Source: Dehalococcoidia bacterium (GTDB taxonomy: Bacteria > Chloroflexota > Dehalococcoidia > SpSt-223). Taken from it: 64,000 nucleotides of DNA. Position 1 is the stretch's first letter. Each line of letters begins with the position of its first letter. The DNA lies in NCBI GenBank assembly GCA_026003895.1, contig BPIC01000003.1, positions 487,148-551,147 of the forward strand, in the 5' to 3' direction. Positions 24,371-33,466 of the stretch are shown piece after piece. The translations under genes and the position numbers were made by a program. The notes beneath the pieces were generated by a model. The model searched no databases and had not been told where the DNA came from. It saw nothing but the letters and a program-made list of their open reading frames with translations.

Positions 24371-26887
24371 GTGCCAATCGACTTTGGCAAGATAGCCGCG
24401 CCGAAGGCGGCGGCGCGGCCCACAGACCCGATCGCCCTGTTCCAATCTCTGCGTGTCACCGATCCCGCGATCAATGATCTCTGGCTCGCGCAGGGCGACG
24501 CGCTGCGCGAGTGGGATAGCCGTCGGGCGGTGCCTGACATCGCCATCGTCCTGAATACCGGCGCAGGCAAGACGCTGGTCGGCCTGCTCGCGGCGCAGTC
24601 GCTCGTCAACGAGACCAACGGCCATGTCGTTTACGCCTGTAGCTCGATCCAGCTCGTCCAGCAGACGGCGAGCAAGGCGCGCGGCTACGGCCTCAGCGTC
24701 ACCACGTACGTCGGCGGGAACTTCAGCAACGACCTCTACCGGCAGGCCTTGGCCCCGTGCATCACCACATACCACGCGCTCTTCAACGGCCGCTCACGCT
24801 TCTTCGACGAGGATCTCAGCGCCGTGGTGTTCGACGACGCGCACACGGCCGGGCATCTCCTGCGAGACCAGTTCACGCTGCGCATCGGGCGGGAGGCTCT
24901 TCCTCAGACCTTCAGCCAGCTCGTCCAACTCTTCCGGCCGTACTTCACCCGTATCGGCAAGGACACGGGCTACATCGAGACCCAGGATCGCCTTGATGCC
25001 GCCACGTCCTGGTTCGTCCCGCCGTTCGCAGTGAAGCCGCAGCTCGCTGAACTCCAACGGATTCTGCGCGAGGCTTCGCTCGGCGCGGTGACCGAGACGA
25101 CCTTCGCGTGGGAGTACCTGCGGGACCACCTCGATTCGTGCGCCGTGTTCGTCTCGGGTGCGGAGGTATCGTTTACACCGCCCGTCGTGCCCGTGCGCAC
25201 GCTGCCGTACTTCGGTGACGGCGTCCGGCGGCTCTATCTCTCGGCCACGCTCGCGGCGAAGGACGCCTTCTTGCGGGCGTTTGGCCGCGAGCCCGATCCG
25301 GTCATTACCCCGTCCACGACGGCGGGCGAGTGCGAGCGTCTGGTCCTCATTCCCGCTCTGCATCGGAGTGGCGGCCGGGCGGCAAGCGACAGCGAGGTGG
25401 CAAAGCGCATCGTCAGGGACCATAAGTGCCTGGTGCTGGTGCCGACGCGTCGTCGGGCGCAGGTGTGGGATAGCATCGCGACCAAGTACGACGACAGCGT
25501 TGCCGAGCAGGTTGAGGAGTTCAAGCGGGCCGGCTCCCCAGCGTGCTTGGTCTTGACCGCGCGCTACGACGGGGTCGACCTGCCGGGCGACACCTGCCGC
25601 GTCCTGGTGATCGACGATCTGCCGACAGGCCTCAACCCGCTCGAGCGCTATTTGTGGGAGCGTCTGGGGCTGCTCAAACTCCTGCGATCGACGATCGCCT
25701 CGCGCGTGGTGCAAAGTTTCGGACGCATCTCCCGCGGGATGAGCGATCACGGCGTCGTGGTGCTGACGGGCCGCAAGCTGGTCGAGTGGATCCTCTCCCC
25801 GAAGAACCAAGCCTTGCTGCCGGAATTCCTGCAGCGCCAGCTCCAGCTCGGCATCCACCTCTCACGCCAGCTGGACACGGTGGACGAGTTGGTGGACGCG
25901 GCCCACCAATGCCTGTCCCGCGACGAGGGCTGGACCGCCTTCTACCAGCGCACCATGGAAGACCTGGGGGCGACAACCCAGCCCGTGGAGGATGCCGAGG
26001 AGATCCTCCGGATTACCCGAGCCGAGCTCGACTTCGGCCACGCGTTGTGGGCACGCGAGTACGCGGACGCGGCGAAGGCGCTTGAGCGCGACCTGGAGCA
26101 GACCTTCACCGCAAGCCGACCGACCGGCGCGTGGCACGCCCTGTGGCTCGGCTACTGTTACGACCTGCTGGGAGATGCCACCCGGGCCCGCGAGCTGTAC
26201 GAGCGCGCTCACCGGGCGGAGAGGAACATCCCGCCGTTCGATGTCCAAGGCGATGTCCAGACGCAGGCCGGGCACCCGGCTCAGGTGCTCGCCGTTGCCG
26301 CCTCGCTCCAGCGCGGCACCCAGGCACACCTGGAGCTGCCGAGGCACTTCGACACCGAGCTCGCGGCGCTGGACGGGACGGGGACGGTGCCCCAGGTGGA
26401 GGCCGCCCTCGAGGCGCTGGGACAGTACCTCGGCCTCGAGGCCCGCCGGCCCGATAACGAGTCCGGCACGGGGCCGGATGTCCTCTGGACCACCCCAGGC
26501 GGTCCCGCACTGAGCATGGAGGCCAAGACGGGGAAGGGAGAGGGCGCTGTCTACAAGAAGGAGGATCTGGGCCAGCTCCGGGACCATCATCAGTGGGTCC
26601 GCGGCCAGCTGGGGGCGGTCGAGGTCCACTCGGCGTTCGTCGGACCGGCGGCGCGTGCGTCGCCAGATGCCAATCCCGACCCGGAGATGGTGGTGATCGA
26701 GCTCGAGGCGTTCCGTGGCGTCCGCGATCGCCTGCGAGCGGCGCTCGTCGACATCTGTGCCGCGGCCGTGCCCGCAACGGCTCCGTCGGTAGTCCACGAT
26801 GTCTTCGCGGAGCGCGGGTTGCTCTGGCCGGGGATCTACGATGAGCTTCCCAAGCACGTCCTGCGGGAGATTCCGCCGGGGCGGTGA
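24371..26887 (+). CDS. SF2 helicase fused to a PD-(D/E)XK nuclease domain
   Basis: An 838-residue protein. Motif I is LNTGAGKT (61-68) and motif II is a DDAH variant (155-158). The second helicase domain has LTARYDGVDLPG and VVQSFGRISRG, resembling the XPD/DinG-type C-terminal domain. A TPR-like helix pair lies near 580-620 (LGYCYDLLGDATRARELYER). The C-terminus carries a restriction-type site: D703 in GPDVLW and E717-A-K719 in LSMEAKTGK. The GTG start follows AAGGAG; an upstream TTG at 24344 is the alternative. It probably unwinds and cuts foreign DNA. It converges with the Argonaute-nuclease pair, 93 bases away. Confidence 0.75.
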   Translation: MPIDFGKIAAPKAAARPTDPIALFQSLRVTDPAINDLWLAQGDALREWDSRRAVPDIAIVLNTGAGKTLVGLLAAQSLVNETNGHVVYACSSIQLVQQTASKARGYGLSVTTYVGGNFSNDLYRQALAPCITTYHALFNGRSRFFDEDLSAVVFDDAHTAGHLLRDQFTLRIGREALPQTFSQLVQLFRPYFTRIGKDTGYIETQDRLDAATSWFVPPFAVKPQLAELQRILREASLGAVTETTFAWEYLRDHLDSCAVFVSGAEVSFTPPVVPVRTLPYFGDGVRRLYLSATLAAKDAFLRAFGREPDPVITPSTTAGECERLVLIPALHRSGGRAASDSEVAKRIVRDHKCLVLVPTRRRAQVWDSIATKYDDSVAEQVEEFKRAGSPACLVLTARYDGVDLPGDTCRVLVIDDLPTGLNPLERYLWERLGLLKLLRSTIASRVVQSFGRISRGMSDHGVVVLTGRKLVEWILSPKNQALLPEFLQRQLQLGIHLSRQLDTVDELVDAAHQCLSRDEGWTAFYQRTMEDLGATTQPVEDAEEILRITRAELDFGHALWAREYADAAKALERDLEQTFTASRPTGAWHALWLGYCYDLLGDATRARELYERAHRAERNIPPFDVQGDVQTQAGHPAQVLAVAASLQRGTQAHLELPRHFDTELAALDGTGTVPQVEAALEALGQYLGLEARRPDNESGTGPDVLWTTPGGPALSMEAKTGKGEGAVYKKEDLGQLRDHHQWVRGQLGAVEVHSAFVGPAARASPDANPDPEMVVIELEAFRGVRDRLRAALVDICAAAVPATAPSVVHDVFAERGLLWPGIYDELPKHVLREIPPGR

Positions 26888-26980
26888 CTACCGCCCAGGA
26901 GGCGCCGACGCCGGTAGGCCTCGGGCACGGCCATCCCTCAGGCCGTCGCGCTGCCGTACCGAGGCGTGCGGTGAACCGCA

Positions 26981-28447
26981 TCACTCCGCTGCCGCCATCG
27001 GCCGACGTGTTGGTGAGGGTGCCGCGGCGGCGTCGGGATCGGTCGGCGCCTTCTTGGTCCGGCCGCGCGATCGCCGACCCGGTGTCCCTTCACCATCGCC
27101 CGGCTGCGCCGGCAATTGGCTCGGTCGCGAGACGACAACGACATCCTCGATCTGGGGCAGCTTCCGCAGGCCCATCTCGGTCAGGCCGTGCTCCTGGACG
27201 GACGCGGACTCGTCGTAGATGAACACCAAGATGCGGTCGTAGCGATCGCGCGTCTCCAGGAGGTAGGCGACCGAGTCCTCCATGATCTCCTTCTCGACCG
27301 CCTTGAAGTCGCCCGCCTTGCGGGCATACTTGGCTTCGATCAGTAAGCGCAGCGACGGGATGCCGAAGTCGGCGCGATAGGTGCTGTGGCCGACCTTGGG
27401 CAGGGTCTCCTCGTCGACCACGTCATCGAAGACTGAGCGCAGGATGAGCCAGAGGATGTCTTGGACCTCACGCTCGGCGGTGATCTCCCAGCGGATGGGG
27501 TGCTTGACCGCAGCGGGGTCGTCCCAGCGCCACCGGCGCATGGCGGCCTCGAAGCGCCGCAGCACGGCTGCGACGTGGCTGCGCGACAGCACGAGCTCGT
27601 CCGCGCTCCGCACGAGGGACGCGTGGACGGCGCTCCAGACGAGGGCAGCACGGGCGGCCCCGAGCGCGGAGGGGTCCGCGACGGCCGCCGCGTCCAGCAC
27701 GCGCGCCTGAAGCCTCGACAGGTCGACGCGCGGGTCGACGAGCAGCAGCGCCCCGCGCCGGCTCCCCCACTCCAGCAGCGCACGCTCCGCCACGTCGCGG
27801 TATTGGCGGACGTCGTCGATGGTGTCGGCGTCGCCGGTAAGGGTCCACCGGATGTACCCGTAGAGCAGGGCGTGGTACGGCGTCGCGGCGCGACACCGGG
27901 GGTCGTCGAGCACGCTCACCAGCCAGGCGCGGGTCTCGTCACCCCCCTTGCCGAGGGCCACGGTGGCCAGGGCGATGCCGAGGAACAGCAGCGGGTCGAA
28001 GGCGAAGGAGACGCGGTCTTCGGGGAAGGGATCCCGCAGCCGCAGCTTCGCCAATCCGTCGGCGAGCCGCGTGACGACCGGAGGGGGCGCTGTGGCGCGG
28101 AAGTGCCGGAGCCCGTAGCCCAGCGCGGCGAGGGTCGGCATGTGCCCGAGACGATCGGCGTTCGCGGCGAGCCAGGCCGGCGTGGCCGGGTTGACATCCC
28201 AGGCGAGTGGGAAGTCGGGCTCATCGTGCAGCACGTGGTAGGCGAACAGCCCCTCGACGTTGCCCGGCGCGTTCGCGCCCGCCACGCGGTCAACCAGGGC
28301 GCGCTGTTGCGCCCCGAGAGGGGCGACGATCGCGGACGGCCCGCGGGATTCGGGGGATCGGCCGCCGCGGGCTTTCGCGTCGCACCCTCCGGCCGCACCC
28401 AGGCCACCTCCAGCGCCGTCATCAGGCGCCGCGTCTTTCGCGCTCAT
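26981..28447 (-). CDS. Argonaute-associated PD-(D/E)XK nuclease
   Basis: A 488-residue protein. The first 340 residues are mostly helical and not recognised. The C-terminal domain is a restriction-endonuclease fold: D360 and E371-A-K373 (SLRLLIEAKYARK), then EDSVAYLLE and ILVFIYDES. The last 45 residues are a Pro/Arg/Ala-rich tail. The ATG lies within the stop of the Argonaute gene (ATGA), so the two are made together. Published long-B Argonaute systems with dead PIWI domains use such a linked nuclease as effector, often for cell suicide on infection. By analogy this is the probable effector. Confidence 0.75.
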   Translation of the reverse strand: MSAKDAAPDDGAGGGLGAAGGCDAKARGGRSPESRGPSAIVAPLGAQQRALVDRVAGANAPGNVEGLFAYHVLHDEPDFPLAWDVNPATPAWLAANADRLGHMPTLAALGYGLRHFRATAPPPVVTRLADGLAKLRLRDPFPEDRVSFAFDPLLFLGIALATVALGKGGDETRAWLVSVLDDPRCRAATPYHALLYGYIRWTLTGDADTIDDVRQYRDVAERALLEWGSRRGALLLVDPRVDLSRLQARVLDAAAVADPSALGAARAALVWSAVHASLVRSADELVLSRSHVAAVLRRFEAAMRRWRWDDPAAVKHPIRWEITAEREVQDILWLILRSVFDDVVDEETLPKVGHSTYRADFGIPSLRLLIEAKYARKAGDFKAVEKEIMEDSVAYLLETRDRYDRILVFIYDESASVQEHGLTEMGLRKLPQIEDVVVVSRPSQLPAQPGDGEGTPGRRSRGRTKKAPTDPDAAAAPSPTRRPMAAAE

Positions 28448-30825
28448 AGGAACCACCGGCTCGTGCGCAGCATCGTGGCGAGGGCATCGGGGTTCCAATT
28501 CCGGACATGCCGGAGCCGTCCCAAGAGCGAGGCGATCAGGTCCGAGTAGAGGATGGTCACCGGCCTGTTCGTTGGGAACAGACTGCGCCACGAGAGCGAC
28601 GTGAACCGGTACAGCTGGCCTGCCAGGTACTCCAAGTCCTGGAACGTCGACTCGCGGTGCAGCTTCAGCAAGAGTGGGCGCGGTGCGCCCTGGAGCGGGG
28701 TCATCAGGCCCCGCGGGCCGATCGTGGTCAGGAGGATCTCCGACCGACCGAGCGGGACGGCGTAGCCGCGGTCCGGCACGTACTCGCCCTTCCGCTGTCC
28801 CCGCAGCTGCGGGTCGGCCACCTGCCAGTCCTGCACGCCCTCGCTATTTCGGTCGAAGAGCATCCACTCGTGCTGCTCGCTCACGTGCAGGAACGCGAAT
28901 TCGACGCGATAGTCATCGACCATTCCCTCTACAAGCCGCTTGACGGCCTGCGCCTCGATGTCCTTTAGGGGCTTGAATACGTGGAACACCAGCCGGATGG
29001 CGTCGCCGGTCTGCCAGGCGTTCCGCGCGCGGACCCAGTCCACCGTAGTGCGGAGTGTGGCGAGTAGCTCGTCCGGGTACTCGTCGTAGGGCACCTCGCG
29101 CGACGTGTTGTGGAGCAGGTAGTTCCCGTCAGCCGTGAAGACGGTAGTAATCCCCACGACGCGCTCGGCCCCGGTCAGGCGTCCCGCGCCGAGCGAGGCA
29201 CTGCCGATCCCGATCACCAACTCCTGCGCCAGGCTCTGGGCCGCGTTGATGACGAACGGGATGCCGCCGAGCTTGGCGTAGGAGGCCAGGGCGATGCCGC
29301 TGAGGGTGTAGGGCACGCCGCGCTCGAGGTGGGGCGGCACCCGGATCGTCTCGATGGTGACCTCCTGCACCGGCACGCCTTGCGACATGAAGGCGGACTT
29401 CGCCACCAGGTACGGGTCGTCGTCCCCGCGGAGCTCCTTGTGCTCCTCCTTGATGATCACGAAGGCGAGGTGGGGCTTCGGGGTTAACCTCAGCGCGTCC
29501 AGGCAAGCCTGGCGGTAGCTGGCCGCCTCGCGCGGCCCGGGCTCGAACGCCTCGATGTGGAACGTGCAGTCGCTCAGGCGGTACTTGCGGATGAAGCCCT
29601 GCGCGAAGGTCTTGGCGTTGGGCACGCCCTGCTTGAGCTTGCGCAGGAAGACCTCGGCATCGCCCTGAAAAGCCTTCGGGGTCACCACGGCGATGTGCGG
29701 CCGCTTGGGCGTGAAGACCTCCGCGTCGAACGGCCCGAAGTCCTCCATCCCCTGGTCGTGCGACCGGGCGGTCTTGGTGCCGGCCGGGTCGAAGACGAAC
29801 GTCGGCGAGCGGAAGCGGCGGTACGTCCCCCCATCCATCCCCTGCTTCAGCGGGGACGGGGCGGCGACGGTGCATGAGAGGCCGTCCGCCAGCGCGAGCG
29901 CCCCCCGGCCCTTCAGCCAGTCGGCGATCTCGGCCACCCGGCGGTCGCGGCCCTTCGCGCCCACCACGCCGAAAACCTCCAGGTCGAGCTGGCGCAAGAT
30001 GCCCTCAGGGTTCGGGACACCACTCAGCCGGACGGCGGCGGCGAAGTTCTCCACGCGTGCCTCCAGCCAGGCCCGATCGGCCGGCACTTCCGACAGCCGG
30101 GGCGCATCGCCGAGGATGAGCCGATCTCCGTTGACCGCGTCCACGCGCCCTTCGGTGCGCCGGCGGGTCGCCGGATCGCGTCGCGCATCGCGGGCCAGTT
30201 CATCCTCCTCGGCGAGCACGTAGCGGCCGCGCACGTCCATACCCCGAGCGAGCAGCGCGGCGACGGTGCAATCGATCTCGCGGCGTGTCTTGAAGCCGAC
30301 CAGGATGCCGAACTGTGGTCCTCCCCGGCCGTGGAGCACACGGGCGTCGAGCGTGTACTGCGGGTAGACGTGCAGCCAGGCCACCGCCGGTGCGCCGTCA
30401 CCTGCGCTTCGCGCCAGGAGGTCGCGTCGTGGCTGGCGCGCGACGAAGGACGGCGGGTTGAAGTCCAGGAGCCGATATCCCCAGGCCACGAGCGATCGGA
30501 TGAGGGCCTCCTGGACGAGGCGACGCACCAGACCCGCGGACTGGCGCACCCCGAAGCTCGCCGGCGCGCCGATCGGTGGTGCATCGGGCGTCAGCGGGAC
30601 GCACGCGATCTCGTCGCCCTGGCGGCGGAAGACGTGCGTCGCCGCGTGCTCGGCGCGGAGGAGCGCCAACTGGTCGGACGACTCGAACGGGAGCAGGCCC
30701 CCGGCGAACTCCTCGGCCGACAGGGTGAGGGGCAGGAAATTGAGGACAAGGTCGGGCTCCGCCGGTGGGCGGTAGTTCGTCGGCGGACGACGGCGGAAGT
30801 CGCGATTCACGGCCCCTCTCGCCAT
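28444..30825 (-). CDS. Long prokaryotic Argonaute with inactive PIWI (RsAgo-like, long-B)
   Basis: A 793-residue guide-binding protein. The C-terminal half closely follows Rhodobacter sphaeroides Ago as I recall it: VVGITTVFTADGNYLL, RESTFQDLEYLA, FTSLSWRS and a final RWFL. The MID pocket for a 5'-phosphate guide is kept (Y472, K476, Q487, K518). The first catalytic Asp is replaced by G541 in LVIGIGSA, and the second Asp position in FHVFKP is not acidic, so slicing is not expected. It likely finds foreign DNA with a guide and recruits the linked nuclease. Start: ATG 30825 overlaps the upstream gene by 19 bases; GTG 30810 is an alternative. Confidence 0.9.
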   Translation of the reverse strand: MARGAVNRDFRRRPPTNYRPPAEPDLVLNFLPLTLSAEEFAGGLLPFESSDQLALLRAEHAATHVFRRQGDEIACVPLTPDAPPIGAPASFGVRQSAGLVRRLVQEALIRSLVAWGYRLLDFNPPSFVARQPRRDLLARSAGDGAPAVAWLHVYPQYTLDARVLHGRGGPQFGILVGFKTRREIDCTVAALLARGMDVRGRYVLAEEDELARDARRDPATRRRTEGRVDAVNGDRLILGDAPRLSEVPADRAWLEARVENFAAAVRLSGVPNPEGILRQLDLEVFGVVGAKGRDRRVAEIADWLKGRGALALADGLSCTVAAPSPLKQGMDGGTYRRFRSPTFVFDPAGTKTARSHDQGMEDFGPFDAEVFTPKRPHIAVVTPKAFQGDAEVFLRKLKQGVPNAKTFAQGFIRKYRLSDCTFHIEAFEPGPREAASYRQACLDALRLTPKPHLAFVIIKEEHKELRGDDDPYLVAKSAFMSQGVPVQEVTIETIRVPPHLERGVPYTLSGIALASYAKLGGIPFVINAAQSLAQELVIGIGSASLGAGRLTGAERVVGITTVFTADGNYLLHNTSREVPYDEYPDELLATLRTTVDWVRARNAWQTGDAIRLVFHVFKPLKDIEAQAVKRLVEGMVDDYRVEFAFLHVSEQHEWMLFDRNSEGVQDWQVADPQLRGQRKGEYVPDRGYAVPLGRSEILLTTIGPRGLMTPLQGAPRPLLLKLHRESTFQDLEYLAGQLYRFTSLSWRSLFPTNRPVTILYSDLIASLLGRLRHVRNWNPDALATMLRTSRWFL

Positions 30826-31751
30826 GACGGCGGCCCGATCGAACGCCGGCCCTGTTCCACGTCCAGCGAGCGCAGGAACAGCTCCACCACCGCCGCCGCG
30901 TCCTGCCGGTGGCGGGCGTCCAGGTCGCGGCGTCCGGGGTCGGCCAGGAACCGCGCGTAACTGATCGGGCCGTCCTTCCGCGCGCCGGGTGTCCGCTCGT
31001 CCGAGGCGAAGCGGGTGCGCAGGATCTCCAGTGCCCGGGGCAGGAGCAGCTCCTCGGGCCAGCGCGCGAGGTGCTCGGCGAACCGGGCCGCCACGTCCTC
31101 CGGCCCGCGGCCGAAGTGCATCAGGCAGTAGATCAGGTCGTAGGCGTCCTTCTCCTCGAACCTGTCCTCATAGGCGAGCGCCTTGAGGACGACGAATGGT
31201 ACGACGTTGGCGACACGGACCGTCTCGGTGGCGACCCCGCGCTCATCAAGCAGCGTGGCGGTGAGCTCCACCTCGACGTGGTCCGCGACGACCAGGTGCG
31301 CGCCGGGGATCTTCAGCGCCGACAGCCGCCGCTCGCCCGGCAGCTCCGCGACCTGCCCGCCTTCACCCAGGTCAGCGTCGCAAAGCAGATCCACGACGAC
31401 CGTGACCCCGTCCCCCACGGGCTTGCGCCACGAGAAGTGCTGCACCCGTCCCTCCTCGTTCGTCCCGCGGACGAAGCCCAACGCCCGGAGGTTCTGCTCC
31501 AGCCGGCGGTAGGCCTCGACGCTGGCCAACACCTGGAGGTCCAGCACCAAGTCGACGTCCGTCGTGCCCGCATGCGGCGGCGGCCCCGGCTGGCCCTCGG
31601 GCGGCCGAGCGATGAGGTAGCGGGGCACCAGGCCGCCGGCCAGGTAGACGCCGGTTTTCCAGGGGCCGAGCCCCCGCAGCAGCGTCACCAGCGTCCGCTC
31701 GCACAGCTCGGCGTGGAGCGCGGTGTAGCCCCCTTGGTGCTTCGGCTTCAC
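30807..31751 (-). CDS. AbiEii-like nucleotidyltransferase (type IV toxin-like)
   Basis: A 314-residue protein with the minimal nucleotidyltransferase core: GGLVPRYLI near residue 40 and the DxD site TTDVDLVLD near residue 70. A helical C-terminal half has AYEDRFEEKDAYDLIY, typical of the AbiEii/AbiGii group. AbiE toxins inactivate targets by nucleotide transfer, and the partner antitoxin is a winged-helix protein. Such a partner lies directly upstream. The gene runs straight into the Argonaute gene with a 19-base overlap, so all four genes are probably one operon. The start is GTG. Confidence 0.75.
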   Translation of the reverse strand: MKPKHQGGYTALHAELCERTLVTLLRGLGPWKTGVYLAGGLVPRYLIARPPEGQPGPPPHAGTTDVDLVLDLQVLASVEAYRRLEQNLRALGFVRGTNEEGRVQHFSWRKPVGDGVTVVVDLLCDADLGEGGQVAELPGERRLSALKIPGAHLVVADHVEVELTATLLDERGVATETVRVANVVPFVVLKALAYEDRFEEKDAYDLIYCLMHFGRGPEDVAARFAEHLARWPEELLLPRALEILRTRFASDERTPGARKDGPISYARFLADPGRRDLDARHRQDAAAVVELFLRSLDVEQGRRSIGPPSWREGP

Positions 31752-31779
31752 GGCTCATCCTCACCCATCGGTCGCCCCG

Positions 31780-32799
31780 TCAGTAGCCGAGCCGCTCGGC
31801 GCGGAGGTGGCGGGCCTGATCTTTGCCACGCTGCGGCCACGCCCACAGGTCCACATAGAGTTGGACGTCGCTCGCCACCCAGAACCCTTGCACCTGTCGC
31901 CGGAAGAGGAGCGGCGAGCGCTCGCGCGTCATGAGGAACGTCACCGCCTCGCCCTCCTCGACGGGCAGCAGATCGCTCGCCCGCGCCATCCCCTCCAGCC
32001 GGCCGGCGGCGCCGGCAGGCACGAGCACCCAGGCCCGCTCGGCGTCCGTCCCGTAGGGGGCGACGAGCCGCGCTCCGGAGCCGAGCGTCAAGGCGTGCTC
32101 AATGCCGGCGCCGGCGAGGGCGTCCGTGGCGGCGTGCAGGAGCTCGACGGGCTCGCGCACCCAGCGGTGGAAGCGCCGGGCCTCGTACTCGGCCAGGGAA
32201 TGCGCGGCCGCCCAGGCGTCCAGCAGGGCACCGGGCTCGCGGAGCACGCGCACAGCGCGTGGCCCCTTGCCCGCCTTGTCCATCCAGAGCTGCGCCTCGA
32301 GGAACGTACAGACCTGATGCACCGTCGAGAGCGAGACCTGCGCGCACTGGGCCAGCTCGCTGACGTGCCAGGTGCGGCCGGGCTCCAGCAGCAGCGCGTG
32401 GAGGACCTGGGCGGTGCTGCCCCGGTAGACGTTGCGCAGGACGCGCGGTCGCCCCGCGGGGACCGGTCGGTCGACCCAGAAGAAGGCCCACGGCAGGTCG
32501 ATGTAGATGCTGCCCCCGGCGTCCCAGTAGGCCAACTTGTGCCGCCGCAGCAGCTCACGGCTGGCCTCGGAGATGGCCGGGGCCGCCAGGAGCGGCACGT
32601 CGGCGACGGGCTGCTCGAGGCGGCGCAGGCCGTCGAGCTGCCAAATCGCCTGCTGCACGTCGCGGGGGTAGCCGCTCGCCTTGGCCTCGACCAAGAACCG
32701 GACAGGTCGACCCTTCACCTCGCCGAGGACGGCGAGATCCAAGGCGCGGCCGTCGACGCGTGGTTCCGGGTCAACGGAGCGGATCTCGACATCGGGCAA
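31780..32799 (-). CDS. AbiEi-like antitoxin/regulator with winged helix
   Basis: About 340 residues. The N-terminal 60 residues look like a restriction-fold remnant (ALDLAVLG, then FLVEAKAS). A winged-helix region follows near 130-180 (HVSELAQCAQVSLSTVHQVCTFL). This order is seen in proteins annotated as type IV antitoxin AbiEi family. It is first in the operon and an 18-base palindrome lies upstream, which fits self-repression. The start is unclear: TTG at 32799 is used, but the frame is open to 32871 and an AGGAG lies eight bases before an in-frame ATC at 32838. No standard start codon fits that site. Confidence 0.68.
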   Translation of the reverse strand: MPDVEIRSVDPEPRVDGRALDLAVLGEVKGRPVRFLVEAKASGYPRDVQQAIWQLDGLRRLEQPVADVPLLAAPAISEASRELLRRHKLAYWDAGGSIYIDLPWAFFWVDRPVPAGRPRVLRNVYRGSTAQVLHALLLEPGRTWHVSELAQCAQVSLSTVHQVCTFLEAQLWMDKAGKGPRAVRVLREPGALLDAWAAAHSLAEYEARRFHRWVREPVELLHAATDALAGAGIEHALTLGSGARLVAPYGTDAERAWVLVPAGAAGRLEGMARASDLLPVEEGEAVTFLMTRERSPLLFRRQVQGFWVASDVQLYVDLWAWPQRGKDQARHLRAERLGY

Positions 32800-32868
32800 C
32801 TGGGCGAGGGCTTCGGCGACGGCGCGCGACAGGTCGATGGCGTCTGCTCCTACGGCTAGGACGAGCTA

Positions 32869-32886
32869 TTTCGCTGTACAGCGAAA
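32869..32886. promoter_or_regulatory. Perfect palindrome, probable operator of the toxin-antitoxin/Argonaute operon
   Basis: TTTCGCTGTACAGCGAAA reads the same on both strands (18 of 18 bases). It lies about 70 bases before the AbiEi-like start, in the gap between that gene and the plus-strand fragment at 33022. AbiEi proteins bind inverted repeats in their own promoters, so this is the likely binding site. Confidence 0.65.
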
Positions 32887-33021
32887 ATACCACATCGCCC
32901 GAAAGAAGGCAAGGCTCCGCCGCTCATCGCTCGGGCCGCGTGGCCAAGGAACTGAGGTCAAGACGCGGAACGTGATGCCGCTGCACTGCATCACCATCCG
33001 GGGGTTGGCTTCGTAGCCCAC

Positions 33022-33462
33022 GTGCTTGTCCAGCGTGGCTACCCCGAAGCGGTCGGTCTGGGCCTGCCGGAGCCGGAGTTCTGGGAGGACGGTTTCAGCT
33101 TCGTGATCACCTTCCGCAGCATCGCCCCGCGTGAGGGGGTTGCGCCGACGCCTGACGCCTTCCGGGCGCTGTTGGAACAGAGGGAGATCACCGATCGGCT
33201 GGACCGCGGGCTACTGCACGCACGGGAGCACGGGACCATCGCTCGTCGCGAGTACGTGGCGGTGACCGGCGTGTCAGAGCGGATGGCGGCGAACGACCTC
33301 GCCGATCTGGTGCGCAAGGGCCTGCTTGAGGCCACGGGCGGGCGGGGCCGGCGGGACTGCGTACCGCTTGCGCCACGAGGCAGGCTGAGAATCGTGCTGC
33401 CCATTGCACGATACTTGCACGATTCCTGCCCGTTCGCGGCGCGTCGGTCCCTCCAGCGATAG
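33022..33462 (+). pseudogene. C-terminal remnant of an AlbA/RecG-like transcriptional regulator
   Basis: The 146-residue reading frame resembles only the end of RecG-like/AlbA_2 ATP-binding regulators: GLPEPEFWEDGFSFVITF, then a winged helix (TIARREYVAVTGVSERMAAN, then DLADLVRKGLLE). The ATPase parts are missing upstream, where no matching sequence is seen. It is best read as a truncated gene, although a free-standing winged-helix protein cannot be ruled out. No clear ribosome-binding site precedes the GTG. Confidence 0.55.
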
Positions 33463-33466
33463 GGCT

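Noticed and set aside
28444..30825. A pPIWI-RE protein (the PIWI class with a DinG helicase partner)
   Set aside because: The MID and PIWI motifs and the RWFL end match RsAgo-like long Argonautes, although the nearby helicase made this worth checking.
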